Below the pieces are notes generated by a model. It did not search any database. It saw only the letters and a program-made list of their open reading frames with translations, and was not told the DNA's origin. From Sthenelais limicola (Eukaryota > Annelida > Polychaeta > Phyllodocida > Sigalionidae), in the NCBI GenBank assembly GCA_942159475.1, contig OW804094.1, forward strand, positions 45,938,966-46,002,965: a stretch of 64,000 nucleotides of DNA, read 5' to 3'. Below, in pieces: positions 21,801 through 36,200 of this stretch. The translations under genes and the position numbers were made by a program. The stretch's first letter is position 1, and each line of letters starts with the position of its first letter.

Positions 21801-24800
21801 GTCCTACCCACCTTAACAACTTACTCATGCAATACAGGTTCATTCTACAGGGGTATCCCCATGTGACAGATGGTATTGTTTTCCAATTAAAAGTGAACGA
21901 AAGAAGGACTAAATCTTATTTGAAATGCTTAGCATAAGCATTGCCAAATGAAACAATAGGTCTTCTAGTTTCGAAAGTAGGGCGGTGTTAATTGGATCGA
22001 TGTGTAATCGTGGAGTCTACTTACTATTACTCAATTTGCCTTTCATCGTAGCTTTTGTCTTCATATATTTTCTAATATAATTGTACTTAGTGGACCTTAA
22101 ATCGTTTAATAACTATTTTATATCTGATACATCTTTATACTGATTGTTGCTTATTAACTGAGGTGAATCCCCCCTCCGCCAAAGTCTTCTTTCCCTGCCT
22201 CCTCCATTGGTAGCCATTCACTTGTAATTTAAAATATATTTGCTATGTAAAAAACATACGAGAGGGAGGAGTATATGTATTATATATGCTAAATGCGAGA
22301 CGAAAGGCTATGTCGATGAGAATGTTGTTTATTTGGAGATAACCATCTCTCTAGCTGCTCCTTGCACCACCAGCAGCACTGCCACTAGTAGCTATTTGCC
22401 TGTTTCTTGCTGCACGTCGCTGCTGAACACTTTTTAGGCTTCGTGCTTCTCTGGTGTTGTAGTAGAGAGCCCTAATGGAGCCTGGAGGGGAAGCCTGGCC
22501 GTGTCACGAGGGCGGGCCAACCACGCCACTAATTACGCTAGCTGCGGGGAGAGGAGGAGGATGCTGATGTAGCACAGACAGGGCACAGCAAGACAGGGCA
22601 GGGGATAGAGATTGGTGGTCCGAGTGGAGGCCACTTGTGGCCAGAGTACTCACACCAAAATATTTCAAATATCTCGCAAATTTCATATTTGGATTTGTTT
22701 GCATAATACAAATAGATGTCTAATGGATCTCAGGAGAGTCATTTCTCTTTTACAAATGGGTGTATATCTAGTGATTTTAAAACATGCTATCCGTTAAATC
22801 ATGTATTTTTTTAACCAAAGTTTTTACAATTTCGAATGGACAAAAATAATACCAAGTATAAGATGTCCCTTTGATATTAATGTCTCCAAAACTGGAAAAC
22901 TCTACAAAGCAAAATCCATAAACAGTTGCCACGTACTACTAGACCGGCTAAAAGAAAATGTGACAGATTTTAAAAAATAAAAGTAATGTCCATTTAGCAT
23001 AGATCAAAGTGCGAATTTCTTCCAAGTCAGTCTCGGCATTTCTGTTTTAAGTCATTCAGAATAACGCCCCCGAAAGACAAATGTAATTATCTTAATCATA
23101 AAAAGCCAATTAATAATAATGAAAATTATGCAGGCCAGGACGTGCTGCACGTCGCTGCTGGTCACTAGGAATACAATTTCCCATATGGTCATAGTTTTGA
23201 TTGATTTTTAAGTGACTAAATATTTACCATTGAATGTGTTTAAAATGACAATGTATGGTTTAAATGTTCTGATAAAGTTAATACTTTTCGCCCCAAATAT
23301 AGATTATCCGGTGAATACTCACTTACATAATGTTCGGTTCGGTTGGTGTGCATATTACATTTCCCTAATAAATCTAGGAGAGAGAGAGAGCTGATTGAAA
23401 TAATGTGAGTTTTGATTATGCAAAACTTATCTGAGAAAAAATGAACAAAAAGTAATTCATAGAAGGATTTGTCTACTTGATCTTCACTCTATTTGAGTAA
23501 GCATAATTTTCTCTCTTAATATTAAGTGGTACGTGTAATTAAGTCCATCCCAAGTAACCCGAGTGGCCACGTAATGTTTCTTTCTAAAAAAGAACCCCTC
23601 CGAGATAGTGCCTCTGACAAAAGCAAGCTGTGGTTTTGATTCTCAGCAACGACAGGTGTTTTGAAGCCAGTCCTCTGGAAAGCTACCTAACTCATCACAC
23701 ACATCCCCTTTTCTATCAGGGAATAGGTGGGGGGGGGGCGGGTATAGGGGGGGGGGGGGAATGGCTCAAACCTTAACTCGAATCAGGGGAAGAATAGATG
23801 ATATGTGTATCTAGATGTATGTGCTCTCATGGGGTTAGAATAAAAAAGGGAGTTAAAGCCACTCCGATTCCATTCTGAATATTATTATATAAAGCTAGAC
23901 AGAGCTTTATCAAATAACAATATACAAAAGGCAAATAACATTTCTGTTAAAACTATGCATTACCTGGCATGTTCGGTGCCTTATGCAAAAACCCTATTTG
24001 CAGAAAACACGTGAAAGGCATGTCCCCAATGATAAAGAAAGGACCAAGGAGATTGACGTATGGGGGTGCGGGGGTGGTTGGGTTACAGTGGTTCGCCATG
24101 AATTAAGGTTAGTAGTCGTTTGGCAACCAGTGTCATTTGGAAGCCGACAGACTCACAAAGAACATTTCTACTATTGCAATTGCCACAGCAGGTTCAAACG
24201 GAGGTCGCACAGCCCACCTCTGTCTTTTCCTCCCCGCTCCTCCCTCCCTTTCCCTTCCCTTGCATCTGCATTTAATGACCCGCTCTCACGAAAACCAACG
24301 GTAAATGACGATCAATAAGAACACAGGAGACTGGAAGCGTCTGAACAGTATCCCAGCCAAATAAGGCTGACTCAGATAGCGGCAAATGTACCTCACGTGA
24401 GAGAATAGGAAGGTTTAAATGCTTCTTAAGTGCAAACGCGTCCGTGAATATTAACCTCGAATTTCTGAGACACAGTATCAAGAAGCATTTAGTGTCACTG
24501 ATAACCTTTGAGAAACGGTACATAACAAATCTATATCATAGCCTCATGTGTTTCTCAAGAATTATTTGCTTGTACAAAATGTGGAATAATACCAATATAA
24601 TATCATTTGGCAGAGATAGTCTATCCAAGGAACGATCCTCGATCTTCAAATAAAATAAAATAAAATAATATGGTCAACGAGCTAACTAATACATTTGCAT
24701 GTACTATCTCTAGAAAGATGTATGCAGCTACAAGCTCGCGACACTACCGTACATATCCGGTCTAAAATCTCGACCACTCTATTACCTTAGCCAGCTGAAT

Positions 24801-24863
24801 AAGAACGCAAATTACCCTACCATGACACTCTTATTGTCCCACCCCATCGACCCTCTATTATAA
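18822..24863. other. Gene-free stretch with small repeats and a GC-rich island
   Basis: No supported gene. Visible items: palindrome AGACGACGT-ag-ACGTCGTCT (20988-21007), a GC-rich patch at 22440-22640, an exact 17-nt direct repeat GCTGCACGTCGCTGCTG at 22409-22425 and 23144-23160, and interrupted G-runs at 23729-23759. A minus-strand open stretch (21566-21811) encodes one hydrophobic segment but matches nothing I know. Confidence 0.5.
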
Positions 24864-24960
24864 CCCCCCCCCCCACACACACACACACACTTCTCTCTCC
24901 CTCTGTCTCTCTCTCCCCATCTCGCTCACATCTTCTCTTCTCTGTCTCTGTCTCTCTTTC
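24864..24960. repeat. Compound microsatellite poly-C/(AC)n/CT-rich
   Basis: Eleven C, then (AC)n to about 24890, then a ~70-nt CT-rich tract. Confidence 0.95.
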
Positions 24961-26417
24961 TAAGAATGCGTCGTGTCTGGGTGAAGAAAAACAGATTACG
25001 AAGGGGGCAACATAACGTAAATAGTTTTGTTTAAAATAATTAATGTTTGGGTAACTTTGTAATACAAGCTGTTATTTGTTATTTTCAATACGTCCTGACT
25101 CCTCCTCTTCGTACACACAATACTAGTACATGTATACATCTTCAACAACAGAATGCTATTTTGCTTTGTTATTTCGCTTTAAGCTATTACTTTTGAACCC
25201 GTTCTAATTTAAGGTGTACGTAGGCACCACATTCAACAATGGTATCATGTAAGTTATGATATTCTATATAATTAAACAGGATTCTATCTCATCCTTTACA
25301 CAAAGTAATATGTAAATCTAATATCTAAGTAACAAATGTTCCAACAGTATGTTTTTGTAATGTTGTACTTGGATACCCTGACAATTTCATGTTATATAGG
25401 AAAGCGTCTTCTATGAAATATATTTTTCAAATGACTTTTCTCCCCGAGACAATGATAAATACAAATAAATTCCAACTATTCTATATACACGCTAATTTGC
25501 AACACTTTTTTATTTGCGCAGTGCCAGAAGGGATTAAAATGTCTCCCATTATGCTTCACATGCAACATGCCCACTAGGTAATGTAAATCCTCTATAACAA
25601 CTCCTGAATAGTTCTTCATAGTATCCAGCGGTCCTAATGTCCCTTCGCTTATGAATACTTGATGCAATGAGTGATTTAATATAAGCAGGAGTGTTGGGTG
25701 CAATAAAAATGTTAGCTGAATACAGCTGTATATTTGTGTGGTTACTAATGGATGGCTATACGTTACCCCTACCATAACGCGAAATGTAATTTTAACATTC
25801 TGGGGGAATATTGAATACAGTTATTAGGTAAAAGGCTTAGATCCGTTCAATTGATTTATGTCATATAATGCAACCGAAATATGTTATAATTCTATTTTCC
25901 ATATGGCTATTTCACAAAATAAATAACTGTCTACATCGAATAAGTTAACTAATTAAAAAAAATTTTTATATATTTTCCATTCAATACACTCCAGTATGTC
26001 TTAACTTTTTAACCGATTAAAATTAGATCAACATATACTACAACGAACTCAACATGTCATCTGGCAAATGATGCAACAATAACAAGCAATGATAACTTAA
26101 TTAGTAATTAGTAATTTAATTAGCAAAAAGCAGTGGAATACCTGTTTTACTATAATGAAAACTGGCGGATCATAAGGCTTCTGGGTGGAGCTTGAAAGTC
26201 AGATCTGAAGCTTCTGCTTACATTTTGAGGGACTAACCTATAGAGTCTATATAACGGTACTCCAAACAGAAGAAGCTATGTGGTAGAATGAATCATCCAA
26301 ATAATTATTATCTCTGGTATACCATATTCATTGAATACGAAAAATGCTAAATATTCACAATCGCACCAAACACAATATCGAACGCTGGCTTACATAAGTA
26401 CGATTCTCCTTCTATAT
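24961..26417. other. Gene-free AT-rich stretch with a TAATTA cluster
   Basis: Positions 26096-26122 contain four TAAT/ATTA cores in a row, the core bound by homeodomain proteins. In DNA this AT-rich that may be chance. No coding evidence. Confidence 0.45.
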
Positions 26418-26492
26418 AGGCTGACAAAAATGCCCTTTGGCGTCTCTGAATTTCAGCAACCATTACAAAGTGGAGTTTTAGCCCTCCGCTAA
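26418..26492 (+). pseudogene. Short relic of a Ty3/Gypsy-like reverse transcriptase
   Basis: A 24-codon open stretch reads RLTKMPFGVS-EFQQPLQSGV. Gypsy-type reverse transcriptases have a conserved (R/K)MPFG(V/I)S.AP..FQ segment in this order; here about four residues between S and EFQ are missing, and a stop follows. I see no YVDD-type motif or integrase nearby, so only a fragment remains. An exact MPFGVS by chance in 64 kb is unlikely but not impossible. Confidence 0.35.
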
Positions 26493-29400
26493 GTGTTTGT
26501 AGAAAAGCCGTGCCTCGCGCCTTGCATTAATAAATTTGGGTCTAAACAATGCATAAATCTATCGCACTTTCCCCTGAGCGAAATGAATCCATAGCTGTAC
26601 AGTAGGTATTGTCTTGAAAAGAGCTACAATACCATGTTATTACGGCAAAAATAAGATTTATCTGTGAAGAGCCGCTCCATTATCTTTTTATAGGGGAGAG
26701 AGTCAGCATCGTGGGATATTCAAACAATCTGTTCATGGAAGTAAATCGTCCCAACACGTTAAAGGCCACGATTCAATTTAATGCTCAAGACGGGAAAAAT
26801 TTTCTTCTTTTAATATAACAAAAACTACATTTCATGACATTCTTAAGTTCAAACATAAGTGGAAATGTATGACATAGTTATGTATTGCTTACACTTGAAT
26901 GTTTAAAACATTGCTGAACGTATTAACCTAAATACTTGCAAAAGCTATACGGAGTTTCGTGGACTGCCTATCTTATCGTTTGTCCCATGTTTGTTCCAAC
27001 CATTCACCTACTTTCAGAATTATCTTGCTCTATAACTCAAGAGGTAGGCATGAATTATTCGGTAGAGGATAGTGACCTCATCAGAGCCAGAAGGCCGAGG
27101 GCAAGTGGAAATAATCCACCAAATGGAGTAAGTCGCCGCATATTGCCATTTTTCTTTTATTCAATTCTCGAGGTTTCAATGTACTACTATGCCGGATATA
27201 TTTTGTAAAATAAAAAATTACCAGTATCAAAATCACCAGTTCAAAATAGAGTTTCATTTGCTCCAGGAAAGTTAACTACTTTCTACTTCTATTTCTTTTT
27301 AAATGAGCCTGGGGTACATCGCTTAACAGGCTAGTGGTGACCTTATGGTCTAATAGGCCTATCACTCAGGTAATTTACAAACCTTTCTTACAACTCGTTT
27401 TCACACACCCGTCCACACTGCACAAAAAACAGGTGCGCCAAGACATTGATTATTCGAAGGGAAATGTGCTGATTGTTTGAATAGGAATAAATTGGAAATT
27501 GCTCTAACAATTAGTGTTCTAATTGATATCATTTTATGCGCACACATGGCCATCGATGTAGGGCGTTAACCACAACTCCCAGTTCAACTTCGACTTTGGT
27601 TTTATAATCCATGTCACTGACGCAGCGCATTGCCAATTCAAAAAGATATTTTAATAAATTAACAATTCAAACCTGGTAGAGTCTCAAGAAGCAGATATTG
27701 GTGGGGGGGGGGGGGGGCATCATAGTTTCTGTTGTTTGTTCGGAGAAAACCTTCACATCTCAAACGTTCAAACGAAAATTCAGGTACAAATATGATATAG
27801 GCCGATATGTTATCCTATATCTAAACTGGTGACAACCATCCAAACTGCTCGTAATATAAAGGTTTCTCCCATTTTCTTTTCATGATAATAATAATAAGGA
27901 AAAAAGTAAGTGTCCTGCCTCAAATCTAGCCTTTTATACACTACTTACGTTCTATCCCGCCACAAATTTAGCATTTCATATACTACTTACATGTATAATG
28001 TTAAAAATGGTTATTTGAACTTGTTGCACATCATCGAGAAGCACTGTTCCATTTTTACACGTGGTGCTAAGGGGTATATAATACAAGGTAATAAATCTCC
28101 TGATAGCATCCATTAAATAGGATATGCAGGTATGATAACATGCAATGCTAACAATGATACAACGTAGCTACTGGAGACAAGTATTTATTACAAATAGAAT
28201 TTGCTGCTAATGTTTGGCTTATACTCCTGAATCGCTGCTAAAATTAAGGCGCCATCAGGATGAACTATTGATACACATGGAATGGGAATAGTTACTTTCC
28301 TCATAACAATAGGGATGGCCATTGTTTTTTTTATTCTATGTTCCTTTAACTTGATGTTTATCATACAAATAGTTATCGCGTTCCCGATTCGAAACCTTTG
28401 TAATACCACCGCACTGCTTGTAAGGTATCCACCCGTAGCTAATGCAAGAAACCAGACCTCATGTAGGGCATATTTTACAGCCCTTTTATGCACTTAACTT
28501 TGCACTGGTAGAGGCACGGTTTGTGTGATTACAAGCAACCATTAGACCAGTTATGATACAATATAATAATAAATGTTACAGTGCTCACTGACTATCTGAA
28601 AAACACCTGGCGAACGGACACATGGAGATCTAGCCAATGTAATGAATCCCGTCCATCGACCGGAAGTCATGTTCTACCTGTCGTCACTTGGCGGCGCTAG
28701 TGACAGGGAACTGGTTTCCGGTATCATGGCCCCGGATGCTGCCAAGTGTCGGATAACCATGGCAACAGAACGACCCCTGACGGCCATAAAATACGCCATC
28801 GGTTCAAGCGAGGAAAGGTTCATACAGCAAGGGCCTAAATCACAGCTCTTTATCAAAGCTTACGTTTTCATTGATGTAGAATCGATCTATTTCCTCGTTA
28901 AGTGCCAAGATATGCCCATTATGTATCAACACAAATTTGAACATAGAATGATGAGTAAAAACAAAAAAGAGAAGTTTAACACACTGGTTTTTTTCAATGA
29001 GTTATAAACAACTCCATTAAGGTAGAAAGGGTTGGTCTTCCATCGAAGGAAATCGGTTAAAATTACGTGTAGGCTAGCCTCCCTGTGTGCGAAAAGTAAA
29101 AAAAAAAGAATGGATACGACGAACTAACCAACAACTATCTTATCTGCATGCCCAACATCACTGTGCATCATCAGAGAAAACGTGTTTTTTTATTCCCATT
29201 CGCAAGCATTAGAGGTGGGTCCCTGTCATTTGGAATGCTTCCATATCAAAAGACTGCCTTCGCATAAATCTTTGCGTAGATCCATGTATACGGTTACAAA
29301 AAGCCATGTGAATACTCTGAAATAGTTATGGCATCAGTCCAGGCAGTTTCGTTTTGAGCTAGTAGGCCTAGTAGGTCATTTGGATGGATGCGATTTCGTA

Positions 29401-29848
29401 ACTAGATTTATGATAAACTACTCTTATATCATAATGTGAATCTAAGTTACATATAGTTCAATAATTCATTATGCACTTGTAGCTTATTTGTCACTTCCTG
29501 TGTACACGTGACACACATATGAAATCTTATAATTGAAATAGTTAATGCATTAATAATATAATGTCATAAGTAGGACTACTATGAACTATACATTTATCTA
29601 TAGGCCTACAGCAAAGTAACCAGCATACAATTGCTATGAGAGAAATAATTCATAGATCTATAGTGATTTAAAAATTTCTAGTAGAACGATGGGTGCTTAA
29701 TTTGGGTGTGTACAGGGTTCACATGGCCCTGCTGTATAAGCTAAGGAAAGGACAATTGTGTGTGTGAATATCTACACTTTTCCCCCTTCCTTCGGTGAGT
29801 AGGAATGTCAATTCCTACTAACCATTGTGTAGGTTATTCCTACCAGCT
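26493..29848. other. Gene-free stretch; one GC-rich hairpin patch
   Basis: A G-run lies at 27703-27717. The patch 28640-28860 is clearly richer in GC than its surroundings and holds ACCGGAAGT (28659-28667, ETS consensus), an inverted repeat CACTTGGCGGC/GCTGCCAAGTG (28685-28695 and 28738-28748), and TAACCATGGCAAC (28754-28766, X-box-like). A 121-codon open stretch crosses it from an ATG at 28642 but matches no family I know. This patch could be a promoter or a decayed element. Confidence 0.4.
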
Positions 29849-30207
29849 GGGAATTTCACATAGGAAGGAACCTTTTCATGAGCTCTGACCATAAGGACAT
29901 TTAGAGGGAATTCCTCACGTGTAGGAAAGAGAAAAATCCCTTCCAATGTGCCATTCCCTACTGGGAGGAATGTTCTTTGCTGTGAAATTGTGGGTCTGCA
30001 AATATACCATCTTTCTCATAAAACTGCACATATACCATCTTTCTCATAAAACAATAAATAGCTTTGTTATGTTCAAATACGATGTATTGGAAGTGGATGA
30101 CAATTTAGACCCACAGGGATGACCTAAAGACTGACCCTTCTGTTCTTAGGAATTTCCCTCAGCTATGTTCCTTAGTGTTTTCTAGTGTTGCGCTTTGGGA
30201 ATTTCCC
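29849..30207. promoter_or_regulatory. Cluster of NF-kB/Rel-like sites
   Basis: Four matches or near-matches to GGGRNWYYCC within 360 bp: GGGAATTTCA (29849-29858, one mismatch at the end), GGGAATTCCT (29906-29915, one mismatch at the end), GGAATTTCCC (30149-30158, reverse strand perfect) and GGGAATTTCCC (30197-30207, perfect palindrome). Further GGAAT/ATTCC half-sites lie between. Such clustering is typical of Rel-responsive enhancers, but part of it may come from a decayed palindromic element, since short inverted repeats (GTGGGTCT/AGACCCAC) flank the middle. Confidence 0.35.
30003..30052. repeat. Two direct copies of a 23-nt unit
   Basis: ATATACCATCTTTCTCATAAAAC occurs at 30003-30025 and again exactly at 30030-30052. 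Confidence 0.9.
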
Positions 30208-33200
30208 TCATTCCTTTCTTCCATATATGCGCATCATAATGGCGTTAAAAGCTTTAGGGAAGGAGTGTACTATGCATAATGTTTTTGTTTAAATTCATAC
30301 GGTATGATCTATCCGAGCAAGGGAACATACGTGTAGTAATTCCACACACACAGTTTTCCTTACTACATTTACAAAACAAGCCCTATGGGAGCCCTATTCT
30401 GTGGGGAGAAAGGTGGGGGTGTGCAAAGGGGCAAAGGGGCGGCAATATTCCACTCTTTGAACATGTGTGGGTGCAAACACCACACCTGCCACTTTCTCAT
30501 CAGGTGAGCGACCAGCGCCATAATAGCCGTCTGAGCTAACCCGCCCCCTAGCAGGACGTGCTAATTTATATCTAATGTGTAATGTGAATCCCATTGGTGC
30601 ATCGCTTTGATGGAGTATGAATGAACAAAATGTGAGGCAGCTGTGGGAAATTAAATGTTTATTTAATTTTTGTTTATATAAAATTGTATTAAAATAAATG
30701 TTTGGTATTTTAAATAAAATATAATTGATATAAAATTGGTGAAATTGATGAAGAATAAAATGATGAATAAATAATTGAGTTGATAAAATAAATAATTAGT
30801 GTGGAGGAGTTAGTAGTGATATAGAAAAAGGTGTGGGTGGGTGGGATTTAATAGGTGCGATGAAAGCGGTGGCTCGAAGTGAAGTGAAGGGTTGAGGTGC
30901 GGGGAATGGGGAGTGTGAGAGGGCGGCGCCAGGTGGGTTAGTGTATGTGAGTAGGGATTGGCTAGCCCCAATGCACACGCATCGCTAATAGTAATGCTAT
31001 ACAAATTATCACCCCCTTCAGTCATAAACGTTTAGTATAATCAACGTCTTAACGTGTTTCTATATAAATCAAGTAACACCTACTTGAAGTATGTATCATA
31101 CTTTGCCGAGTTAGCTTAGATTCCATTATCAATTCGTTGCATACGTATTAAGAAATTTCATACCAAGATATTGTTGCTCTAAGCCCAGGCTGGTAGCATG
31201 GCAACTGCCCTATTACTTGTCAACTCAACACAGACACTGCCACCGTATGGTTTCAGCCCCAAAGCCAGGCTCGCGTTTCTCGTTAGATATTGGAGATGTT
31301 TGGGCTGGCCAGCTGGAGTAACTAGAGCTATGAAAAGCTAGCAACACACTGACACTGGAGGACACTGGCTTCCATTAACAACACTCCAGGGTCTATGAAG
31401 ACATGGCAGCCATGGGGGAGAACATGCGTTGGGTCCATGTGGGCTATATGTGGGCAATGGGGAATGGGGGTCTCCCAGTGTCCCGGTTCTTTTCGATATT
31501 TAGCGATTCGTGAATAATTTCTAATTTCAAATTGGACTGTCTTGCACCTGTGTGGTTTGATATATAGCAATGGGGTAAGAATAGAGTTTGTACTACCGTC
31601 GGGTCCATTTGGATTAATTTTGAGAGGCATCATGGGCTGTAGTTCCCCCTTTCACCATCGATGACCCGATCCTTCAATAACGATATGTTGGTGGCCTCCG
31701 ACCTTTGACAGAATAAGACCTTCACTTAATACATGAATCGGCTATAATAAGTGAAACGTGGGACCGTGGATGGATGGTCATACATTTTAAAAATACCCCT
31801 TCCTGCTTTACATAAGTCCGCACTAAATTTAAACAAAACCTATATCCAAATAATATTTAAATGCATTTTCCCTATTGGATAGGAAATAATGATGAAATAC
31901 CAAAGGGAAAGGACCTAGGAACCGCAATGAGTTTCTTCTGTTAGTGGTAAGAACCAAGCGTACCAAACACATGATACTCACAACCGCCCTTCATCTTTCC
32001 TATGAGGGCTAGTCATGCAGGTCTGTGTGAAGAATATATCTTATATTATAATATAACATTCCCATGGTGGGATATACTCCGAATGCATCTGCCATCATAG
32101 CATGTGCCATTTCCCTCTATTTCTATTTCCCACTCTATCTGTCCTCTCTATACCTTCATTAAAAGCGATCCTTCTATATCACCATATATTCTCGTTGAAT
32201 GGGAAATTGAATATCCTGTCTTGACCATCCGCAAATTTACATTTTTACATAATCATGGATATATTTCAAAATAGAAAAAGGGACATTCTTCGTATAATAA
32301 TACTAATAATTTCTTTGCATAAATATATTTTAAAATAGTCCATATTCAATGTTTAAACATAATATGTTCAGGGGTAAAAGCGACAGAAATTAGATTTAAG
32401 ATTTCGCTAAGACATGTTTCATTAACCTAACAACAGCCTCGATATTTTTAAGGGGGCTTTGCAGGACTGACAAAAAGGAAGTACCAATTTAAGGTAGTAG
32501 CCTAATCGCGTAGGGATCATTGTATTAATGGAGTGAAGAGAAGTATTAATATACAGAGGCAACAGCAGAAGTATCAAGAAGTTAGTTTTGATATATGTTC
32601 AGATATATATATAAGATATAAGGCTTGATGTAACATCCACGTCCTGCCAACCTTCCAAGATACATATTCACCCCAAAACTCTGCTAGAACCAAGTGTGAG
32701 TTCTGTGCAACCGTGGTTATAATTATGCATTGCGATTAAAATACAAGACATCTAAAACAAGGCTTTCACTTTTGTTTCTTTTATCACTTGTTTGCTAATA
32801 TCTTGATTGAACTTAGCTCTCCAAAAATCGCTCTAAGAAGGAATTCATTTGAAGCATTGCGTTCCATCATATTCCTATCCGAGGTTTACAGATTGATACA
32901 CGGTATACAGTGGCACAACACGAGAGAGTTTCTCTACCCATTTATCTTCCCCTGTCATGTCTTTTTCTGCGACACAAATTAGCAATTCTTTTTATATCTA
33001 CAAACATACGACATGGATGTTACAAAAACATTCCTGTGATAATGTATACCTCTACCTAGTCAGTCTCCCCTGTTCAAAGAACCTCACTCTCCCATTCCTC
33101 CCCCCACATATCAAAAAAACTATTTATAAGTGATGAATCGTTTAAAAATCCAGTAAATGATCGAGAGAAATGGTTAAGTAAGAGAGGCGGCTGTTATCGC

Positions 33201-36200
33201 GGAGTCCTATGGTATCTGATTGCGTAGAGATAGCGAAATGCGCAGCTGGCATGGAGTGAGAAGGAAAACTAGTGCACTCCAAAATGTGCACGTGGTTAAA
33301 ACCCTTTCCAAATGACCCCAATATAACCTTCCGTCCTGAGGATATTGGTTAAGGCCGTTTAAATCAGTTTGTACTAATGTGGTCTCCTGAACTAAGAGCA
33401 GACTGTTTCAGTTGAAAATCAATTAGAAATCGTCCTCAATTTGATATTCACGAAACGGTATGAACGTGGATGAATGTGTCCCCTATATTGTGTCTGTTTG
33501 AAAGGTGGACATATTAGATGTAATTACATTTCGAGTCCCACAAGAGACCTGTACTTATACATTTAATTCATCAGCTCTCACAGCGAAGAACAATGTGAAA
33601 TATTTTTGTATACGTCCTGTCACAAGTCCAGAATGTGGTTCTTAATGCGGTGCTTGAGTGTAACTTACTCACTGTAAGCGTGTTTTAACATCATTGAAGA
33701 TAAGATAGAACCCAACCATATTGAAGCATACACAACATTGCACAGAGGGACCGTGGGATAGCATTCGTGTCAAACGAGCCATGTTCTTTCTTTAAAAAAA
33801 AATATTCCTACTTCTACATGGTTTTACTTCAGTATTGCTTAGAACACATATGTAAAATTAAACTGTGGATATATACTCTGCCCTGCTTCAATGATGTATT
33901 GCATTTGGCCTTAATATATGACATTTAATTACGAGTACAGCAATACCACTAAACAAAGAAAGACATGGAGGAGGGTGGGGGATGACTTGGCGCTGGAAGA
34001 ATGATGACAGTACATGGCTTTGTTCGGCAGAAAGCAATTAGCCCAGGGCTTGAGAGCTTGCGTAGTCTTGGGTAAGATGGGATTGCGAGTCGGCGGGGGT
34101 GTATCTTTTGATGTCATGGCTGGTAAGGCACGTGGCGTTCAGTCAAGCGCATCCGATTGCAGGTGATACTGTTGTCATTGAGAGGCCGTAGTTGGAGAAG
34201 TATTAGCGGTAGTAGTATAATCACTTGGTGATGCTCGGCCTGTTTCATTAGGATGTAAATGCACAAGGCAAATTTGAATTTCACAGCTAATATGGCGTGT
34301 AGTGACTTTAAATATTGATTTAATTATACTGTTTTGTCAAAAAAGATGGATTACTTAGTCCGCTAATAAATAAGTACCGTGTAGTTGTGTCACCATTGAT
34401 GTATCAAGAAATGTTATGATCTCCGCTTTAATGGCAAATGCTTTAAGAACTAATTCCTAAAAGAGGAGAGCATATTTCTAGTAGATATGGAGATTACTTT
34501 TCCTCTTGGTCATGTTATCGAATTCGGGGGGAAAATCCAAATAATTGAAGATGTCCTAACAGGTCTGAAACAATATCTAAATTATTAACCGAGATATCAG
34601 AAAATATTTCTAAATGGACTGTACTCCATAAAGAATTGTGATTGTAGTATATAAATTTTGCACTAATAAAATAGCATACATGCTAACGTTGGTGTCGATC
34701 ATATAGCCATAATAATATTTGACCTGATCGCTTGTTGTTTACTAGTTCAACCTTATAATCTGAATGAAAGTACAAGTACTGATAATATATCTTTTCTTTT
34801 GACATAAATATGTAATACTCTATGGATTTCTGAAAGAGCACGTCGCTATACCTATGTTTTTAACAAATGATTTTATTCTTGTCATACTATTACTGTCTAG
34901 GTGTAAACCTGCAGCACTTTTGTTCGTATGATATTCAATGTATGCTCAAATGAAAATTTGATGTCTCTTCTTATCTTGTCTATGTAAATGTAATTTGATT
35001 AACTTAATTAACTATGCCTCTCTATGTGACGTATCATTTATAATAACTTGATTGTCTTTTATATAAATTATATAAATAATAACTTCCACAATGTCATCTC
35101 TTGGAATATGTTCTAAAATACTGTAATAATTTTTTGTAACATCAGGCAATTCTGAGAACAGCATCTTCAATGTAACGTCTGCAGTCCTGAATAAAAATAT
35201 TTTTTCAAATCAAAACAAATCAGGTTAGTTAAGAAATACTATGTAGTGATTCCAGACTTATTTGTGTATACATGCACAAAGGAAATTTGGCTTATGTTGT
35301 TCAGTTTCTGGGGGATCTTAACCCTGCATTTCTTGCTAACATCGATCAAAATCTGTTCTTTTCGTACCCATCATAAAGTCATTTGACGAAAGTTGTGGAG
35401 GATTATACCCTGCTGTTGCTTTTGCTGCTGGGCTGGAAAAGAAATCCTCATTTATCTTTCGGTAACCCGCCGATTCAATTTCAAATTCTTGTATACACAT
35501 ATAACAACAGCGACATATTGAGAACTTCTGTCCTATAGGTCAAACAATGAGTAAATTGGGCGATTAATAGCTGAGAATACAGCTTTAATTTGTTCCAACG
35601 TTCCAGCATACCATTGTGGTTCAAGACGAAATACTTTGAGTTAATTGTTCCCCAGGACTTTCACATACAACTCAGGAATTGATTGTTTCGGACGATGCTA
35701 TGAAACGGGCTCATTTATGGGCCTCAGTTCAACAGCCACTGTGGCAAGCACCGCCACGGGTGGCATAGCAAAGGACCCTCTTGGATTTTTATATGTTACA
35801 CAATTGATGACACTCCACGAAGCTTTTACCCAATTGATGATAGATATCGGTCCACTCGTGTCACACGTTCTTGGCAAGGGCATGCTGAGGGGAGAACTCG
35901 TTACGGTAGTAAGGATGGTCCTAACGAGGGATAAATCTTGTTGATGTCTTGTTTATAGCCAGTGTCAAAGAATGAAAAACTGGGAGCTGAAGATGATGTT
36001 AAAGCTATGTGTGAGGGATATTAATTGTTTATTACCTCTGGACGATGGAAGGAGCGTGAAAAGCGCAGCTCCTGCGTCTTATGAAATAGTATAATGAATA
36101 ATAAAACCATGTGAGAGAACCATTAAGTGAATGATGAGATACTTGGATATAATAGCTGTGAATGTGCATTATTAATTTAAAGCTTGTAAACTGGACGTTA

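Noticed and set aside
35160..35215. CCTGAATAAAAAT, similar to the LINE 3' end (also near 41702)
   Set aside because: The shared stretch is too short and centres on a common poly(A) signal; upstream sequences do not align.
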